This document shows positions 1-9,001 of a DNA stretch of 64,000 nt, piece by piece. The DNA is from UBA5109 sp963975155 (lineage in GTDB: Bacteria > Pseudomonadota > Gammaproteobacteria > Pseudomonadales > Pseudohongiellaceae). Location: contig CAXBFG010000004.1 of the NCBI GenBank assembly GCA_963975155.1, positions 186,001-250,000 on the forward strand. The letters are read 5' to 3'. The stretch's first letter is position 1; each line of letters starts with the position of its first letter. A program made the translations under genes and the position numbers. The notes under the pieces are model-generated. The model did no database searches and had not been told where the DNA came from. It saw only the letters and a list, made by a program, of their open reading frames with translations.

Positions 1-194
1 GCAAGGCCCTTTTTCTGGCCCGCAAGCAAATCCTGAGCATTTGCTTCAGCAAGTTGTGCGCGACCAGCTTCAATCGCATCTGCAGTAAACAGCAATGCCT
101 GATTTTTGGCTTCAGTTGTTGCAGCAGCCATCTGTCTGGATGCAACTCGGGCATTTTTGCCCAGACGCTGCATGAGTTCCTTGATCTCCGACAT
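1..194 (-). CDS. proA: Gamma-glutamyl phosphate reductase, N-terminal part (cut by window edge)
   Basis: The first 64 codons of a minus-strand gene that runs off the left edge. The start is ATG at 194 and the protein begins MSEIKELMQRLGKNARVASR. The pattern of an amphipathic helix, an alanine-rich stretch with TKNQALL-like spacing (here EAKNQALLF), and the ANAQDL motif near residue 50 is characteristic of the ProA N-terminus. ProA reduces gamma-glutamyl phosphate to glutamate semialdehyde in proline synthesis. The catalytic cysteine lies outside the window, so activity cannot be judged. Recognition rests on about 64 residues but the N-terminal pattern is distinctive. Confidence 0.85.
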   Translation of the reverse strand, partial: MSEIKELMQRLGKNARVASRQMAAATTEAKNQALLFTADAIEAGRAQLAEANAQDLLAGQKKGL

Positions 195-315
195 GCTAAT
201 TCCCATAGCTTGTTAAAAGAAGCGCGATTATAACTGATTCTTCAGTTAAATAACTTAGCCGTTGAGCTTTGTGGTGATCCAGGGAGCGAATATCCATCCC
301 GGAATAATCTGAGAA

Positions 316-618
316 TCAGGCAATTAATTCACTCGGCTCTATATCACCCGCTACCAGCCTTTCCTTTTGCGCGGCTTTTAACTGTTTAATCTGATATTCC
401 AGTCGGGATGCTGCTGCACGATCTGCCACTTCTGTAAAAAACACCAGGCGCAGGGGCCCTTTGCCGCGTAAAAACTTGGCTGCCCGTTTACCCCCACTCT
501 GATGTTCATGAAAACGGCGCTCGACATCTGTACTGATGCCCGTATAAAGCTGTCCTGCTGCTGTTTTAATTAAATAAACAAACCAGCTTGTTTTTTGTTC
601 AGACACATCCAACACCAT
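316..618 (-). CDS. GIY-YIG nuclease-fold protein, YhbQ/UPF0213 family
   Basis: A 100-residue protein with the whole GIY-YIG fold. The W-F-V-Y-L motif at about 12-16 and YTGIS at about 25-29 stand for the GIY and YIG strands. The conserved Arg (VERRFHEH) and the late Glu (SRLEYQIKQL) follow. Single-domain YhbQ-like proteins are small cytoplasmic putative nucleases, with proposed roles in DNA repair or RNA turnover. The gene lies 121 bp downstream of the divergent-side proA start and is transcribed in the same direction as proA, so it is probably upstream in the same or an adjacent unit. Family assignment is firm; biological role is not. Confidence 0.88.
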   Translation of the reverse strand: MVLDVSEQKTSWFVYLIKTAAGQLYTGISTDVERRFHEHQSGGKRAAKFLRGKGPLRLVFFTEVADRAAASRLEYQIKQLKAAQKERLVAGDIEPSELIA

Positions 619-782
619 AAATTTTTCGTAAAGTAATAGGAAAACAAGAGGCTTTCACTGGAAATTTTACCCATTTCCTTGTATAAATGCGGCTCCTCAT
701 TGAGCGAATACCAGACTCAAACATAAACCCTATAACAGGTCTCCTTATAGACCGCTTATAGCACTACAGGAAAATCCAAAAG

Positions 783-1952
783 ATGTATAAAATTCAGACA
801 TTTAACCAAATTTCTGATAAAGGTTTATCACGCTTTCCAAAGCAGGACTACGAAGTTTCACCCGATATTACAGATCCTGATGCTATCGTACTACGTAGCT
901 TTAAACTTTCCATGGAAAATGTCACACCGAGCCTGAAAGCTGTCGCCAGAGCTGGCGCCGGTGTCAATAATGTACCCGTAGACGAATACACCAAACAGGG
1001 CATTGTTGTTTTTAATACTCCAGGGGCCAATGCCAATGCTGTCAAAGAACTCGTGCTATGCGGAATGCTGCTTTCCTCACGTGGCATCATAAGCGGTATA
1101 AACTGGGTAAATTCACTTGCAGAACAAAAGGATTTCAGTGAGCTCGGCCCGCAAGTTGAAGCAGGCAAGAAAAATTTTAAAGGATCTGAACTGGCCGGTA
1201 AAACATTGGGCGTGGTTGGCCTGGGATCTATCGGTGCAATGGTTGCCAATGCAGCTATAGACCTTGGTATGAAGGTGCTGGGTTACGATCCTGCCATTTC
1301 GATTGAAGCTGCATGGCGTCTGGCTAATCAGGTAGAAAAGCAGGAAAACATGACGTCCTTACTGGCGAAATCTGATTTTGTTACCTTACATCTGCCCATG
1401 CTGGACAGCACTCGCAACCTGATTGATGAAAAAGCGATCAATTATTTCAAGCCGGGTTGCGTATTATTGAATTTTTCGCGTGACGCTATTGTCAATACCG
1501 ATGCTTTATTAAAAGGCCTGGAAAATGGACGCATCGGGAAATATGTCTGCGATTTCCCAACCAAGGAGATGCTGGGTAATGAACAGGTGATACTGATGCC
1601 GCATATCGGAGCCAGTACAGATGAAGCAGAAGATAATTGCGCAGTCATGGCTGTGGATCAGCTAAAGGATTTTCTGGAAAATGGCAATATTCTGAATTCA
1701 GTTAACTTCCCTAAAATTTCATTGGAAAGAAACGATGGTGTGAGACTGGCAATCGTCAATGAAAACGTACCTGGCATGCTTGGTAAAATCACCTCAATTC
1801 TTGCCGAAAAGAACATTAATGTGCTGGAGTTATTAAACAAAAGCCGGGGCGATATCGCCTATAACCTGATCGACGTTGAGAGTAAACCTGATGACAGCAC
1901 CATCGCTGACATTCTGGCTATCGAGCATGTTACTAAAGTCTGGATTATCTAG
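783..1952 (+). CDS. serA: D-3-phosphoglycerate dehydrogenase with ACT domain
   Basis: 389 residues. The Rossmann motif VVGLGSIGAMVANAA lies at about 144-158, followed by the acidic NAD-binding end GYDP. The catalytic His is in MPHIGASTDEAEDN near 273, with the paired Arg in the LNFSRD segment. A C-terminal ACT domain starts around residue 320 (VNENVPGMLGKITSIL), the usual site of serine feedback inhibition. The enzyme oxidises 3-phosphoglycerate to 3-phosphohydroxypyruvate, the first step of serine synthesis. serC follows after 38 bp, so the two probably form a serA-serC operon. The length matches the short SerA type, lacking the allosteric substrate-binding domain of longer forms. Confidence 0.95.
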   Translation: MYKIQTFNQISDKGLSRFPKQDYEVSPDITDPDAIVLRSFKLSMENVTPSLKAVARAGAGVNNVPVDEYTKQGIVVFNTPGANANAVKELVLCGMLLSSRGIISGINWVNSLAEQKDFSELGPQVEAGKKNFKGSELAGKTLGVVGLGSIGAMVANAAIDLGMKVLGYDPAISIEAAWRLANQVEKQENMTSLLAKSDFVTLHLPMLDSTRNLIDEKAINYFKPGCVLLNFSRDAIVNTDALLKGLENGRIGKYVCDFPTKEMLGNEQVILMPHIGASTDEAEDNCAVMAVDQLKDFLENGNILNSVNFPKISLERNDGVRLAIVNENVPGMLGKITSILAEKNINVLELLNKSRGDIAYNLIDVESKPDDSTIADILAIEHVTKVWII

Positions 1953-1990
1953 ACTGTAAATTTAACCTTTTAAAGAAATCGGAAAAGTAA

Positions 1991-3082
1991 ATGACTAAGC
2001 AGGTATTTAATTTTGGCGCCGGGCCAGCTATGTTGCCAGTACCGGTAATGCAACAAATTCAGCAAGAGTTTCTGAATTTTCAGGGCATGGGAATTTCACT
2101 GATTGAGTTGAGCCATCGCTCTAAAGAATTCGAAGCCGTTATCGATGGCTGTGATGCTTTGATCAGGGAATTATCGAATCTTCCTGATAATTATAAAATT
2201 CTGTACACGCATGGCGGAGCTCAGATGCAGTTTGCCGGTGTGCCACTTAACCTGCTGGGTTTAAAACCGGCTCATAAGGCTGTTTACAGTGAGACGGGTA
2301 ACTTTTCCAAACTCGCTAACAAGGAAGCAGCTCGCTACGGCGAAATCATTATTGCCAGCAGCAGTGCCGATACAAACTATGATCGTATTCCTGCTTTCAC
2401 AGCGGACATGATTCCTGCTGATGCGTCTTATGCCTATATCACCAGCAATAACACCATTTATGGTACCCGCTACCATAGTTATCCGGAGCTGGGCGCTACC
2501 CCTCTAGCCATTGATGCGACATCTGATATTTTTTCGCGCCCTGTCGATTGGTCAAAAGTCGGCTTAATGTTTGCCGGTATGCAGAAAAACCTTGGCCCGG
2601 CCGGCACAGCCGTCGTTATCGTACGAGAAGACCTGATCGGTCATGCCCTGGAAAAAACACCTTCATTACTGGATTACGCGGTATATGAAAAATCACACTC
2701 CCTGGCCAACACCAATAACACCTTCGCCATCTATACCATGAGTCTGGTTATGCAATGGCTGAAAGACCAGGGTGGGCTCGTTGCCATAGAGAAGGCTAAC
2801 GAAGCCAAAGCCAAAGTGCTGTATGACGTGATTGATAACAGTGATTATTACACTGGCACGGCTCACCCCGAGCATCGTTCTATCATGAACGTGACTTTCA
2901 CCCTGCCAGATGAAGAAGCAACTTCGGCCTTTCTTAAGCAGGCTGGCGCCATAGATCTCTATGCACTTAAAGGACATCGCAATGTCGGTGGCGTAAGAGC
3001 ATCTATCTATAACGCCATGCCACTGGCAGGCTGCGAAGCTCTGGCTGCTTTTATGAAGGAGTTTGAAAGCAAGCAGGGCTAA
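1991..3082 (+). CDS. serC: Phosphoserine aminotransferase
   Basis: 363 residues, close to the family norm of about 360. It opens with VFNFGAGPAMLP, the SerC signature. ELSHRS lies near 38-43, GGAQMQF near 75-81, and the PLP lysine in GMQKNLGPAG near 198. The C-terminal GHRNVGGVRASIYNAM segment is the substrate-phosphate region. It transaminates 3-phosphohydroxypyruvate with glutamate to give phosphoserine, and also acts in pyridoxal phosphate synthesis. It follows serA in the same direction and is closed by a strong terminator. Confidence 0.96.
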   Translation: MTKQVFNFGAGPAMLPVPVMQQIQQEFLNFQGMGISLIELSHRSKEFEAVIDGCDALIRELSNLPDNYKILYTHGGAQMQFAGVPLNLLGLKPAHKAVYSETGNFSKLANKEAARYGEIIIASSSADTNYDRIPAFTADMIPADASYAYITSNNTIYGTRYHSYPELGATPLAIDATSDIFSRPVDWSKVGLMFAGMQKNLGPAGTAVVIVREDLIGHALEKTPSLLDYAVYEKSHSLANTNNTFAIYTMSLVMQWLKDQGGLVAIEKANEAKAKVLYDVIDNSDYYTGTAHPEHRSIMNVTFTLPDEEATSAFLKQAGAIDLYALKGHRNVGGVRASIYNAMPLAGCEALAAFMKEFESKQG

Positions 3083-3102
3083 TAGTTTTAGCCTGTTCAA
3101 TA

Positions 3103-3128
3103 AAAAGCAGCCTGAGGGCTGCTTTTTT
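3103..3128 (+). terminator. Rho-independent terminator after serC
   Basis: A 10-bp perfect stem (AAAAGCAGCC / GGCTGCTTTT) with a TGAG loop, ending in six T residues, 20 bp past the serC stop. Confidence 0.9.
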
Positions 3129-3190
3129 GTTTCTCGAAATACATTTATCACAAAATTTCAGCTTATGATGGCTTGCAGCCAGAAGCAGAC

Positions 3191-3222
3191 AAAAAAAAAA
3201 GGGGCGTGATTTGCCCCTTTTT
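3191..3222 (-). terminator. Rho-independent terminator of the small lipoprotein gene
   Basis: Stem AAAAAGGGGC / GCCCCTTTTT with a 7-nt loop. The run of ten A on the plus strand becomes a U-tract on the minus strand, so it mainly ends the gene at 3253-3756. It can also act in the plus direction. Confidence 0.85.
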
Positions 3223-3252
3223 ACTGAAATATCAAATCCTCTTACTTAAGAG

Positions 3253-3756
3253 CTAATTATTAGAGGAAGGAGCCGTACCATTCCCCGCTGGGAAAGGTAA
3301 AGGAGGATTATGTGTAAGTTGATATTTATAGTCAATTTGAGCTTGTCTGGCTTGTCTAGCAACTCTCGCTTGAGCTTGAGCTTGTTCTTGTTGGATTTGT
3401 AAAGCCCATTCCATGTCCTGTTCTATCCCAGGATATGAAGAAGGCCTGCTTACTGCAATTTTATAGGCTCCGGTTGTATTGCCGCAAACTTTGACTAGTT
3501 CCGTTTGTTCTGTTGCGCCGCTCATCCATCTGGTTTCAAAACCGTTAAGATAAAAGCATCCATCAGAATCTGGTGTAACGTCTGTTGTATCATAATATAC
3601 GGTCCTAGGTGCTACGCCATAATCTTCACCCGTGATGCTGTCGATTACATTAGCGCCTTCTGGTACAGATTCTATTACAAGTTTTGCATGACTAGCACAG
3701 CCCGCTGATAGGCAAGATAAAAGAAAAATAGAAAGACTAAGAATTGTTTTCATCAT
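3253..3756 (-). CDS. Small lipoprotein, PEGA-like
   Basis: 167 residues with a lipoprotein signal peptide: positive MMK start, hydrophobic core, and lipobox LSAGC with the lipidated Cys at about 20. The following VIESVPEGANVIDSITGEDYGVAP segment resembles a PEGA-type surface domain (S-x-P-x-G-A-x-V). Two further Cys (CFYLNGF and VCGNT) could pair in the periplasm. The last 45 residues are Gln/Ala/Arg-rich and end in a proline-glycine tail. A GGAGATATA ribosome site precedes ATG. The + 2 residue lacks Asp, so outer-membrane sorting is expected. Function unknown; the gene is flanked by a repeat array upstream and a terminator downstream. Confidence 0.75.
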   Translation of the reverse strand: MMKTILSLSIFLLSCLSAGCASHAKLVIESVPEGANVIDSITGEDYGVAPRTVYYDTTDVTPDSDGCFYLNGFETRWMSGATEQTELVKVCGNTTGAYKIAVSRPSSYPGIEQDMEWALQIQQEQAQAQARVARQARQAQIDYKYQLTHNPPLPFPAGNGTAPSSNN

Positions 3757-3867
3757 TATATCTCCATATTTTATTTTTTTAACTCCACATGGCGACTATA
3801 AACCTTTTAGAACGATTTTCATAATAAAAAAGTACTAAGAACTGATCACAGAAACCTGCCAGGTTTA

Positions 3868-4205
3868 AAGCGCTACGCGCGAAGCCAAATCAGTATGTAA
3901 CCGATTTAAATTTTCACTTTTAACGAAGTATTGGCAAGCGCAATAGTTTTATTGCTTAAAGCGTCACGAGCGAAGACAAGACGAGGCAAAAGTGAAATTT
4001 AATGAGGGCGCATACAAATCAGTATGTGACTGAATTAAATGTCGCTTTCAACGAAGTATTGGCAAGCGCAGTAGTTTTATTGGTTAAAGCGTCACGAGCG
4101 AAGCCAGAACGAGGCAAAAGTGAAATTTAATGAGGGCGCATACAAATCAGTATGTAACCGATTTAAATTTTCACTTTTAACGAAGTATTGGCAAGCGCAG
4201 TAGCT
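3868..4205. repeat. Tandem direct-repeat array, ~128-bp unit, about 2.5 copies
   Basis: The segment CAAATCAGTATGT recurs at 3886, 4015 and 4143, a period of 128-129 bp. Between these lie other repeated blocks, such as GAAGTATTGGCAAGCGCA and AAAGCG(T)CACGAGCGAAG. The first unit is shortened by about 38 bp, since AAAGCG recurs 90 bp apart there and 128 bp apart later. Each full unit holds an imperfect inverted repeat (AAATTTTCACTTTT against AAAAGTGAAATTT), so each can fold into a hairpin. The array directly abuts the stop codon of the DUF5916 gene at 4212 and fills most of the 455-bp gap 3757-4211. Confidence 0.85.
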
Positions 4206-4211
4206 TTAAAT

Positions 4212-6425
4212 TTAAAAGCGGAAGTTGCGGGTATACTTCAATACAACTTCCGTATCCTTCGCACTCATCCCGACAAAAGCACCTTCCATTGAATCGAAGT
4301 TATAGTTCAATACAAGGTATAAATCTTCACCCGCCTGAGGCGACCAGCGCAGTCGGCTGTTCAGGCCCATATTACCTGTTGTGTTTACGTACTGAATCAG
4401 ATTGACCCAGGACCATCTGGAATTAAAGGCATAATTGGCATCAAGAGTGATCTGACGAATCGTAAAATCACCACCGGCAAGCTCAGCGTTTTGAACCCGA
4501 TAGCTTAAATCAAGTAAGACATGTTCATTGGGGCGCCAGTTTACGCCCAGATCATATTCTTCTGTCTTACCATCATAGAACTCCCCCCAGTTGTAACTTA
4601 AATCAGGCGAGAATACACGCTGGTTGGTTGTATTAAATTGAACTTCATAAGAATCAAAGGTGTATTCCCCTATAGGAATAATAACGCCCGGCCTGATTTC
4701 AAAGGGTGATTCCAGGCCTTCGGTTTCGTGATTCACTTGTAATGCAAACGAATCGCCGCTGAAAGTCTGAATATTCAAGACTCTCCAATTCATGGATTGG
4801 CTTTGTAGTTGATTCGTATCGAGTGTTTCCGTGCGGCTAAAACGAGCAAAGGAAAACAGATTACGTATCAGCGTACTGTTGCGTAAAAAATAGCGTCCGT
4901 TCATGGTGAGACTTGTTTGCTCTATGCCTTTACGTCTGGCGAAACCCAAAGCCGGATTATAATCCTCTCCAACATAAAGGTAGCTGGCCCCATAACTGAA
5001 ACCTGTATTTTGTGTAGAAAGATTCAGATCCGCTTTATAGGTTTTATCATCGCCATCCAGACCTTCTGTATCTGTTTGCTGATAGGCAAGCGCTCCGGTC
5101 AACGTATGGCTGTCTGAAAAACGGGTATTTCGGTAAGTGAAATCGGCTCCCGCTGCCATGTTATCCGTCTCACTGTTTGGATCACCTTCAGTTAAAATTA
5201 ATCCAATTTTGGATTCTGCCAGAATATTTCGAGTTACCCTGCCAATAAATACATTTTGTCCATCCAGCCCCGGCCTGTCACCTTGCTGTACCGCCAATAC
5301 ACCCACGCTGTAATCACCAACCCGACCGGCCAGTTTCCCACCTACATCAATATCTACAGGATTTCCAGTACCGGGATCAAGCCCGATTCGTCTGGAATAG
5401 AAAGGATCCGCATCTCCTGCTCCGCTATTGTTTCCAAAACCACTACTGCTTCCAAAGCTGAAAATTTCGGAATCCTGTAGAAAGAAATCCCGTTTCTCCG
5501 GAAAAGCAATCGAAAAACGCGTCAGATTAACCTGAATATTATCGATTTCAGTTGCTGAAAAATCCGTATTAAGCGTCAAAGCTCCAGTCAGGTTGGGCGT
5601 AAATTTATAAAAAACATCCAGTGAAGGGTCGAATCGGGAATCTGATGTATTGGCAATATAATCATCTTTATTGGCCAATGTGACCGAAGGAATAATATCC
5701 AGACCCAGGCCCTGTCTGATATCTCTGATTCCTGAAACCAGACCTGCAGTGGAAGGATTTGTGCTGCGGTTGAATGAAGACCAGGCCATGTCTTCATTGG
5801 TACTGGCTTTGCCGCGAATCAGATTGAAACCCCATGCTTCAGTGCTGGGATCGAAGTTCAGAGTCGTAAATGGTATAGCAAATTCAGCCACCCAGCCCTG
5901 TTCATCTATGCGAGCTTCTACTTGCCAGATACCACTCCAGTCTGAATTATAGGAATTGGCCGCTTCCCAGACGCCTTCCCGGCGGACTCCATTCGGATTG
6001 GTTGTAAAATAAAAACCTGTTCTGGAATTATTAAATGAATCGAGAAACACACCTATGGTATCGTCGAAATTAAAATTCTGACCCTGAATCAGCTGACGAG
6101 CACTTATTTGTGAAGGGTCACTGTCATACATGCGTGCACCAACGTAGAAATAATCCTCACTATAGGTAACATAGACCTCAGTCCGCTGCGTAGGCGTCCC
6201 ATGATCAACTGGTGAGGTTTGATGAAAATCTGTAATACGCGTTGCCTGTTGCCAAATTTCGTCATCCAGCACGGCATCTAATACTGGCGTTAAGGTCGTG
6301 CGGGTTATTTGGGTTTGTGTTCTATCGAAATTTTGAGTGCCAGTTGCCGGCGCAGCGGTCTGTGCGAAGACCATGCCTGAATTAGCAGCAAAGACACCTA
6401 GTAGAATAAACGGTTTTAAATCCAT
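4212..6425 (-). CDS. DUF5916 / CBM9-like outer-membrane beta-barrel protein
   Basis: 737 residues with a Sec signal peptide cut after about VFA-Q (residues 1-22). Residues about 45-225 match the CBM9-like/DUF5916 N-terminal domain: LDAVLDDEIWQQA, the V-Y-V-T-Y-S-E-D-Y-F-Y-V-G motif, then DDTIGVFLDSF and NPNGVRREG. The rest is a series of alternating polar/hydrophobic strands ending in KYTRNFRF, a C-terminal Phe typical of BAM-assembled barrels. The family is common in marine bacteria but its substrate is unknown. No TonB-plug domain is visible. The gene appears monocistronic, with the direct-repeat array beginning right after its stop codon. Confidence 0.85.
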   Translation of the reverse strand: MDLKPFILLGVFAANSGMVFAQTAAPATGTQNFDRTQTQITRTTLTPVLDAVLDDEIWQQATRITDFHQTSPVDHGTPTQRTEVYVTYSEDYFYVGARMYDSDPSQISARQLIQGQNFNFDDTIGVFLDSFNNSRTGFYFTTNPNGVRREGVWEAANSYNSDWSGIWQVEARIDEQGWVAEFAIPFTTLNFDPSTEAWGFNLIRGKASTNEDMAWSSFNRSTNPSTAGLVSGIRDIRQGLGLDIIPSVTLANKDDYIANTSDSRFDPSLDVFYKFTPNLTGALTLNTDFSATEIDNIQVNLTRFSIAFPEKRDFFLQDSEIFSFGSSSGFGNNSGAGDADPFYSRRIGLDPGTGNPVDIDVGGKLAGRVGDYSVGVLAVQQGDRPGLDGQNVFIGRVTRNILAESKIGLILTEGDPNSETDNMAAGADFTYRNTRFSDSHTLTGALAYQQTDTEGLDGDDKTYKADLNLSTQNTGFSYGASYLYVGEDYNPALGFARRKGIEQTSLTMNGRYFLRNSTLIRNLFSFARFSRTETLDTNQLQSQSMNWRVLNIQTFSGDSFALQVNHETEGLESPFEIRPGVIIPIGEYTFDSYEVQFNTTNQRVFSPDLSYNWGEFYDGKTEEYDLGVNWRPNEHVLLDLSYRVQNAELAGGDFTIRQITLDANYAFNSRWSWVNLIQYVNTTGNMGLNSRLRWSPQAGEDLYLVLNYNFDSMEGAFVGMSAKDTEVVLKYTRNFRF

Positions 6426-6592
6426 AGAAATTATTATAATAATCGACGTTAAAGACCAGGCCGCAATGTTTTAATGCCCGCAAAAAAGGAAAAGATTCTA
6501 CAAGAAAAAAGACTCAATGTCCTTTGTTCTCGGATATTAAGGGGAAAAATGTGAAATGAATTCTAGCTAAGCTTGTCCAGGGGATTGCCTGA

Positions 6593-7786
6593 CTACAGAG
6601 CCGCACGCTGCTCAAGAACAGTACGACTGTTTAGCCAGTCCAGTATATCTATCCACATCCTTTCTATTTGCTCATTTGGCGGCATAATACCGGCCGAAGG
6701 TAACTCCAATGTCACCACCGGAATACCAAGATCAAGTCCAGCATAATTTCCAAGAGAGCCCGGATAAACGCCTAACTCATGCAGATACAGATCGCCGATT
6801 TTATCCGGCGCTTGTGATGGACCATCAAAATCAAGCAAGTGATAAGGGGCATGAACTGAAACAATTACTTCCGGGTCAAAGTTTTCAATCTGCTCAATAA
6901 TCCACCTAACTTCCGGTTCACTGGAGGCCACTTCACCAGGGAAACGTCTTGGGTTTTCTCCGGTACTGTTGCGCCAATATTCAAGTGCGCTCTCTTCCCA
7001 ATCCTGGCTTGGAAAATTTCGATTCAGGTCAACACCGCTAGCATTCTGGCGATTTGCCTGACCATCCAGAAGGCCATCAGGATTTACTGTTGGCAGAAAA
7101 CGCCAGGTAAAGTTATTGCCACCGCTTTCCCGCAACAGGTTCATCCATTTAAACATAATGGAAATTGAAGAGTATTCATCCCCATGGATGCCTCCCATGA
7201 TTAATATCCTGGTTTTTCCAGTGCTAAGTGTGCGTGGCATAAAGTCGCGACGTGCCAGGGGTCTTTCATTGACACTATAGCCCCCTGCAAACTCCAGTTG
7301 TTGAATCAGGCAATCTTCAACCGATACACTACCCAGTTTCTCACCTATCTCATTACATAAGATTTCAACATTTTTCTGATGTAGCAGATCTTGTTCAGCT
7401 AGTCTTGCTGCATCTTCTCTCGAATGCATAAAATCGCTAACTGCCTCTGCAGAAGGCTCATTTAAAGTTATCGGTGCCATTACCGAATCTTCAGTATCCT
7501 CAGGTAAATCAGATTCCTGGATCAATTCAGTTTCAGTTACGAGAGACATATCTGCAATTACAGATGGTATTGCCCTGCTTTCAAACTCAGGCGGATCAAT
7601 CTCAGTTTCCGCAGGCAAGTCTATTGAAGGTTCCTGGTTGCTAACTGTCGTTGAATTTATCGTTAAGTCTATTGTTGAATCTTCCAGAGGCTCTTCTATG
7701 GGCAATTGAGTACAGCTCACAAACAACAACACCGATATCAGGGATATCGGTGCCAGTTCACGGATGTTATTGAAATTAATACTCAT
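6593..7786 (-). CDS. M14-family zinc carboxypeptidase lipoprotein, MpaA-like
   Basis: 397 residues from ATG at 7786, chosen because it gives a clean lipoprotein signal (LLFVSC, Cys at about 23) and lies 28 bp after the preceding stop. An upstream in-frame extension would overlap that gene. After a low-complexity Glu/Ser/Pro linker (to about 110) comes the peptidase: GGIHGDEYSS (zinc His and Glu), TVNPDGL, GVDLNRNFP (Arg), VSVHAPYH (third zinc His) and TLELPSAG (catalytic Glu). All key M14 residues are therefore present. The domain resembles murein-peptide amidase MpaA, which removes diaminopimelate from muropeptides. Here it is a secreted lipoprotein, unlike cytoplasmic MpaA. Confidence 0.82.
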   Translation of the reverse strand: MSINFNNIRELAPISLISVLLFVSCTQLPIEEPLEDSTIDLTINSTTVSNQEPSIDLPAETEIDPPEFESRAIPSVIADMSLVTETELIQESDLPEDTEDSVMAPITLNEPSAEAVSDFMHSREDAARLAEQDLLHQKNVEILCNEIGEKLGSVSVEDCLIQQLEFAGGYSVNERPLARRDFMPRTLSTGKTRILIMGGIHGDEYSSISIMFKWMNLLRESGGNNFTWRFLPTVNPDGLLDGQANRQNASGVDLNRNFPSQDWEESALEYWRNSTGENPRRFPGEVASSEPEVRWIIEQIENFDPEVIVSVHAPYHLLDFDGPSQAPDKIGDLYLHELGVYPGSLGNYAGLDLGIPVVTLELPSAGIMPPNEQIERMWIDILDWLNSRTVLEQRAAL

Positions 7787-7814
7787 TATTCTGAAATCAC
7801 CTGGCCAGCCTTGC

Positions 7815-8834
7815 TCAGGCATTCCCCTCGAAAATAATCTGCCAGTCAGATCCTTCCTGCTGCCATAATTGCTGTTTCCAGCCAGACCAACTGTAGTTAC
7901 TGCTGCGATAGGTTTGATAGTAGCGAACGATAATAATATCAGGTTGTTGCGGATCACTAATGAAACTGACATCGGATACATCCACATCTATAAAAGTCTT
8001 AGCATTATTAACGCGACGTTTGTAAGCTGACCACTCGCTCAAATTACGTGACAGATCAGTGAATTCTTCGGAATACCATGCAAGATAACGATTATTGTCC
8101 TTGGATGACCATGCCTGCCTCCAAATCTCCAGTGCATGTGCCAAAGAATCTGTACGATCCGATTCACTTTGCAAAGGTACCCACTCTAAGGGCGAGTCGG
8201 TCATAATGACTGGCGTTCTTCCGGTATCTATATAATGCATCATTTGCAAAAGGCTGTTGTTATCAATAACTACACAGCCATCACTATCCAGTAAGGGGCG
8301 TTCACTGACATTTTTAGGAAGTCCATGCAGCCATATACCTGAGCCTGTTTTTCCATTGAGTAAATCAAGCGCATTCGGGTAACTGATCGGATAAGCACCC
8401 AGACCATAAAAATCCATGAGCTGTTCATCTTTCAGGAAACTGGTGAAATGATAAACCCCGATAGGTGTCCTTTTATCGCCTTCCTGTTGTTTATCGTAAC
8501 CATTGGTCCCAATCGACACAGGTATAATCTGGCGCACAATAAATCCACCATTTGACTGTTGCTCGAGAACATTTAATCGTCCGCTTTCCAGCTCAACCCA
8601 GAAAACAAATTTCTCGTCCTGCGGAACTTTTAAAAGCCCACGTGGCACCATGGCAATTTGCTGGATGCCGGCATTACTGTTCAAACCAAGCGAGACGCTA
8701 TCAAAAAAAGCCTCTGCAGAGTCAAAAACAATAGGTGAAGAGGAGCCAGCTTGTGCCCATAAGGCGCTTGATAAGCTTAAGGAAATGCCAAGTAAACAGC
8801 TTCTATATAGATATTTGAAAACGGAAGTACCCAT
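7815..8834 (-). CDS. L,D-transpeptidase (YkuD) with C-terminal NTF2/Cds6-like domain
   Basis: 339 residues. The signal peptide ends near SALWAQA (residues 1-29). The YkuD catalytic domain spans about 70-215: YHFTSF, then IWLHGLPKN and the nucleophile motif SDGCVVI near residue 187, giving the required His and Cys. Residues about 225-339 form a separate NTF2-like domain (LEIWRQAWSSKDNNRYLAWY ... WQIIFEGNA), similar to the Cds6-type tail of some periplasmic transpeptidases. It acts on peptidoglycan tetrapeptides, either making 3-3 cross-links or altering lipoprotein anchoring. The downstream M14 peptidase gene starts 28 bp on, so both likely work on murein in one operon. Confidence 0.88.
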   Translation of the reverse strand: MGTSVFKYLYRSCLLGISLSLSSALWAQAGSSSPIVFDSAEAFFDSVSLGLNSNAGIQQIAMVPRGLLKVPQDEKFVFWVELESGRLNVLEQQSNGGFIVRQIIPVSIGTNGYDKQQEGDKRTPIGVYHFTSFLKDEQLMDFYGLGAYPISYPNALDLLNGKTGSGIWLHGLPKNVSERPLLDSDGCVVIDNNSLLQMMHYIDTGRTPVIMTDSPLEWVPLQSESDRTDSLAHALEIWRQAWSSKDNNRYLAWYSEEFTDLSRNLSEWSAYKRRVNNAKTFIDVDVSDVSFISDPQQPDIIIVRYYQTYRSSNYSWSGWKQQLWQQEGSDWQIIFEGNA

Positions 8835-8920
8835 CAGTAAACACTAACCCCTGCACGGTTTCTCAGGCAAAACGAAGCATATACAGGCTAAGGCGCTAAA
8901 TCAACATATCCGGATATCCG

Positions 8921-8998
8921 GTAGTGCATCAGTTTGAAATTTTACTGCGTATTCTCAGTCTTAATGTCGCCAGAAATTTCAAACTGAGATCCAGCTAC
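8921..8998. repeat. Short remnant of a hairpin MITE
   Basis: Inverted ends TAGTGCATCAGTTTGAAATTT on the left and AAATTTCAAACTGAGA near 8974 on the right match the terminal repeats of the intact element at 55576-55824. Almost all of the interior is missing. It lies between the transpeptidase promoter and the 3' end of the permease gene. Confidence 0.6.
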
Positions 8999-9001
8999 TA
9001 T

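Noticed and set aside
3868..4205. CRISPR-like appearance of the repeat array
   Set aside because: The unit is about 128 bp with no unique spacers between short repeats, and there are no cas genes.
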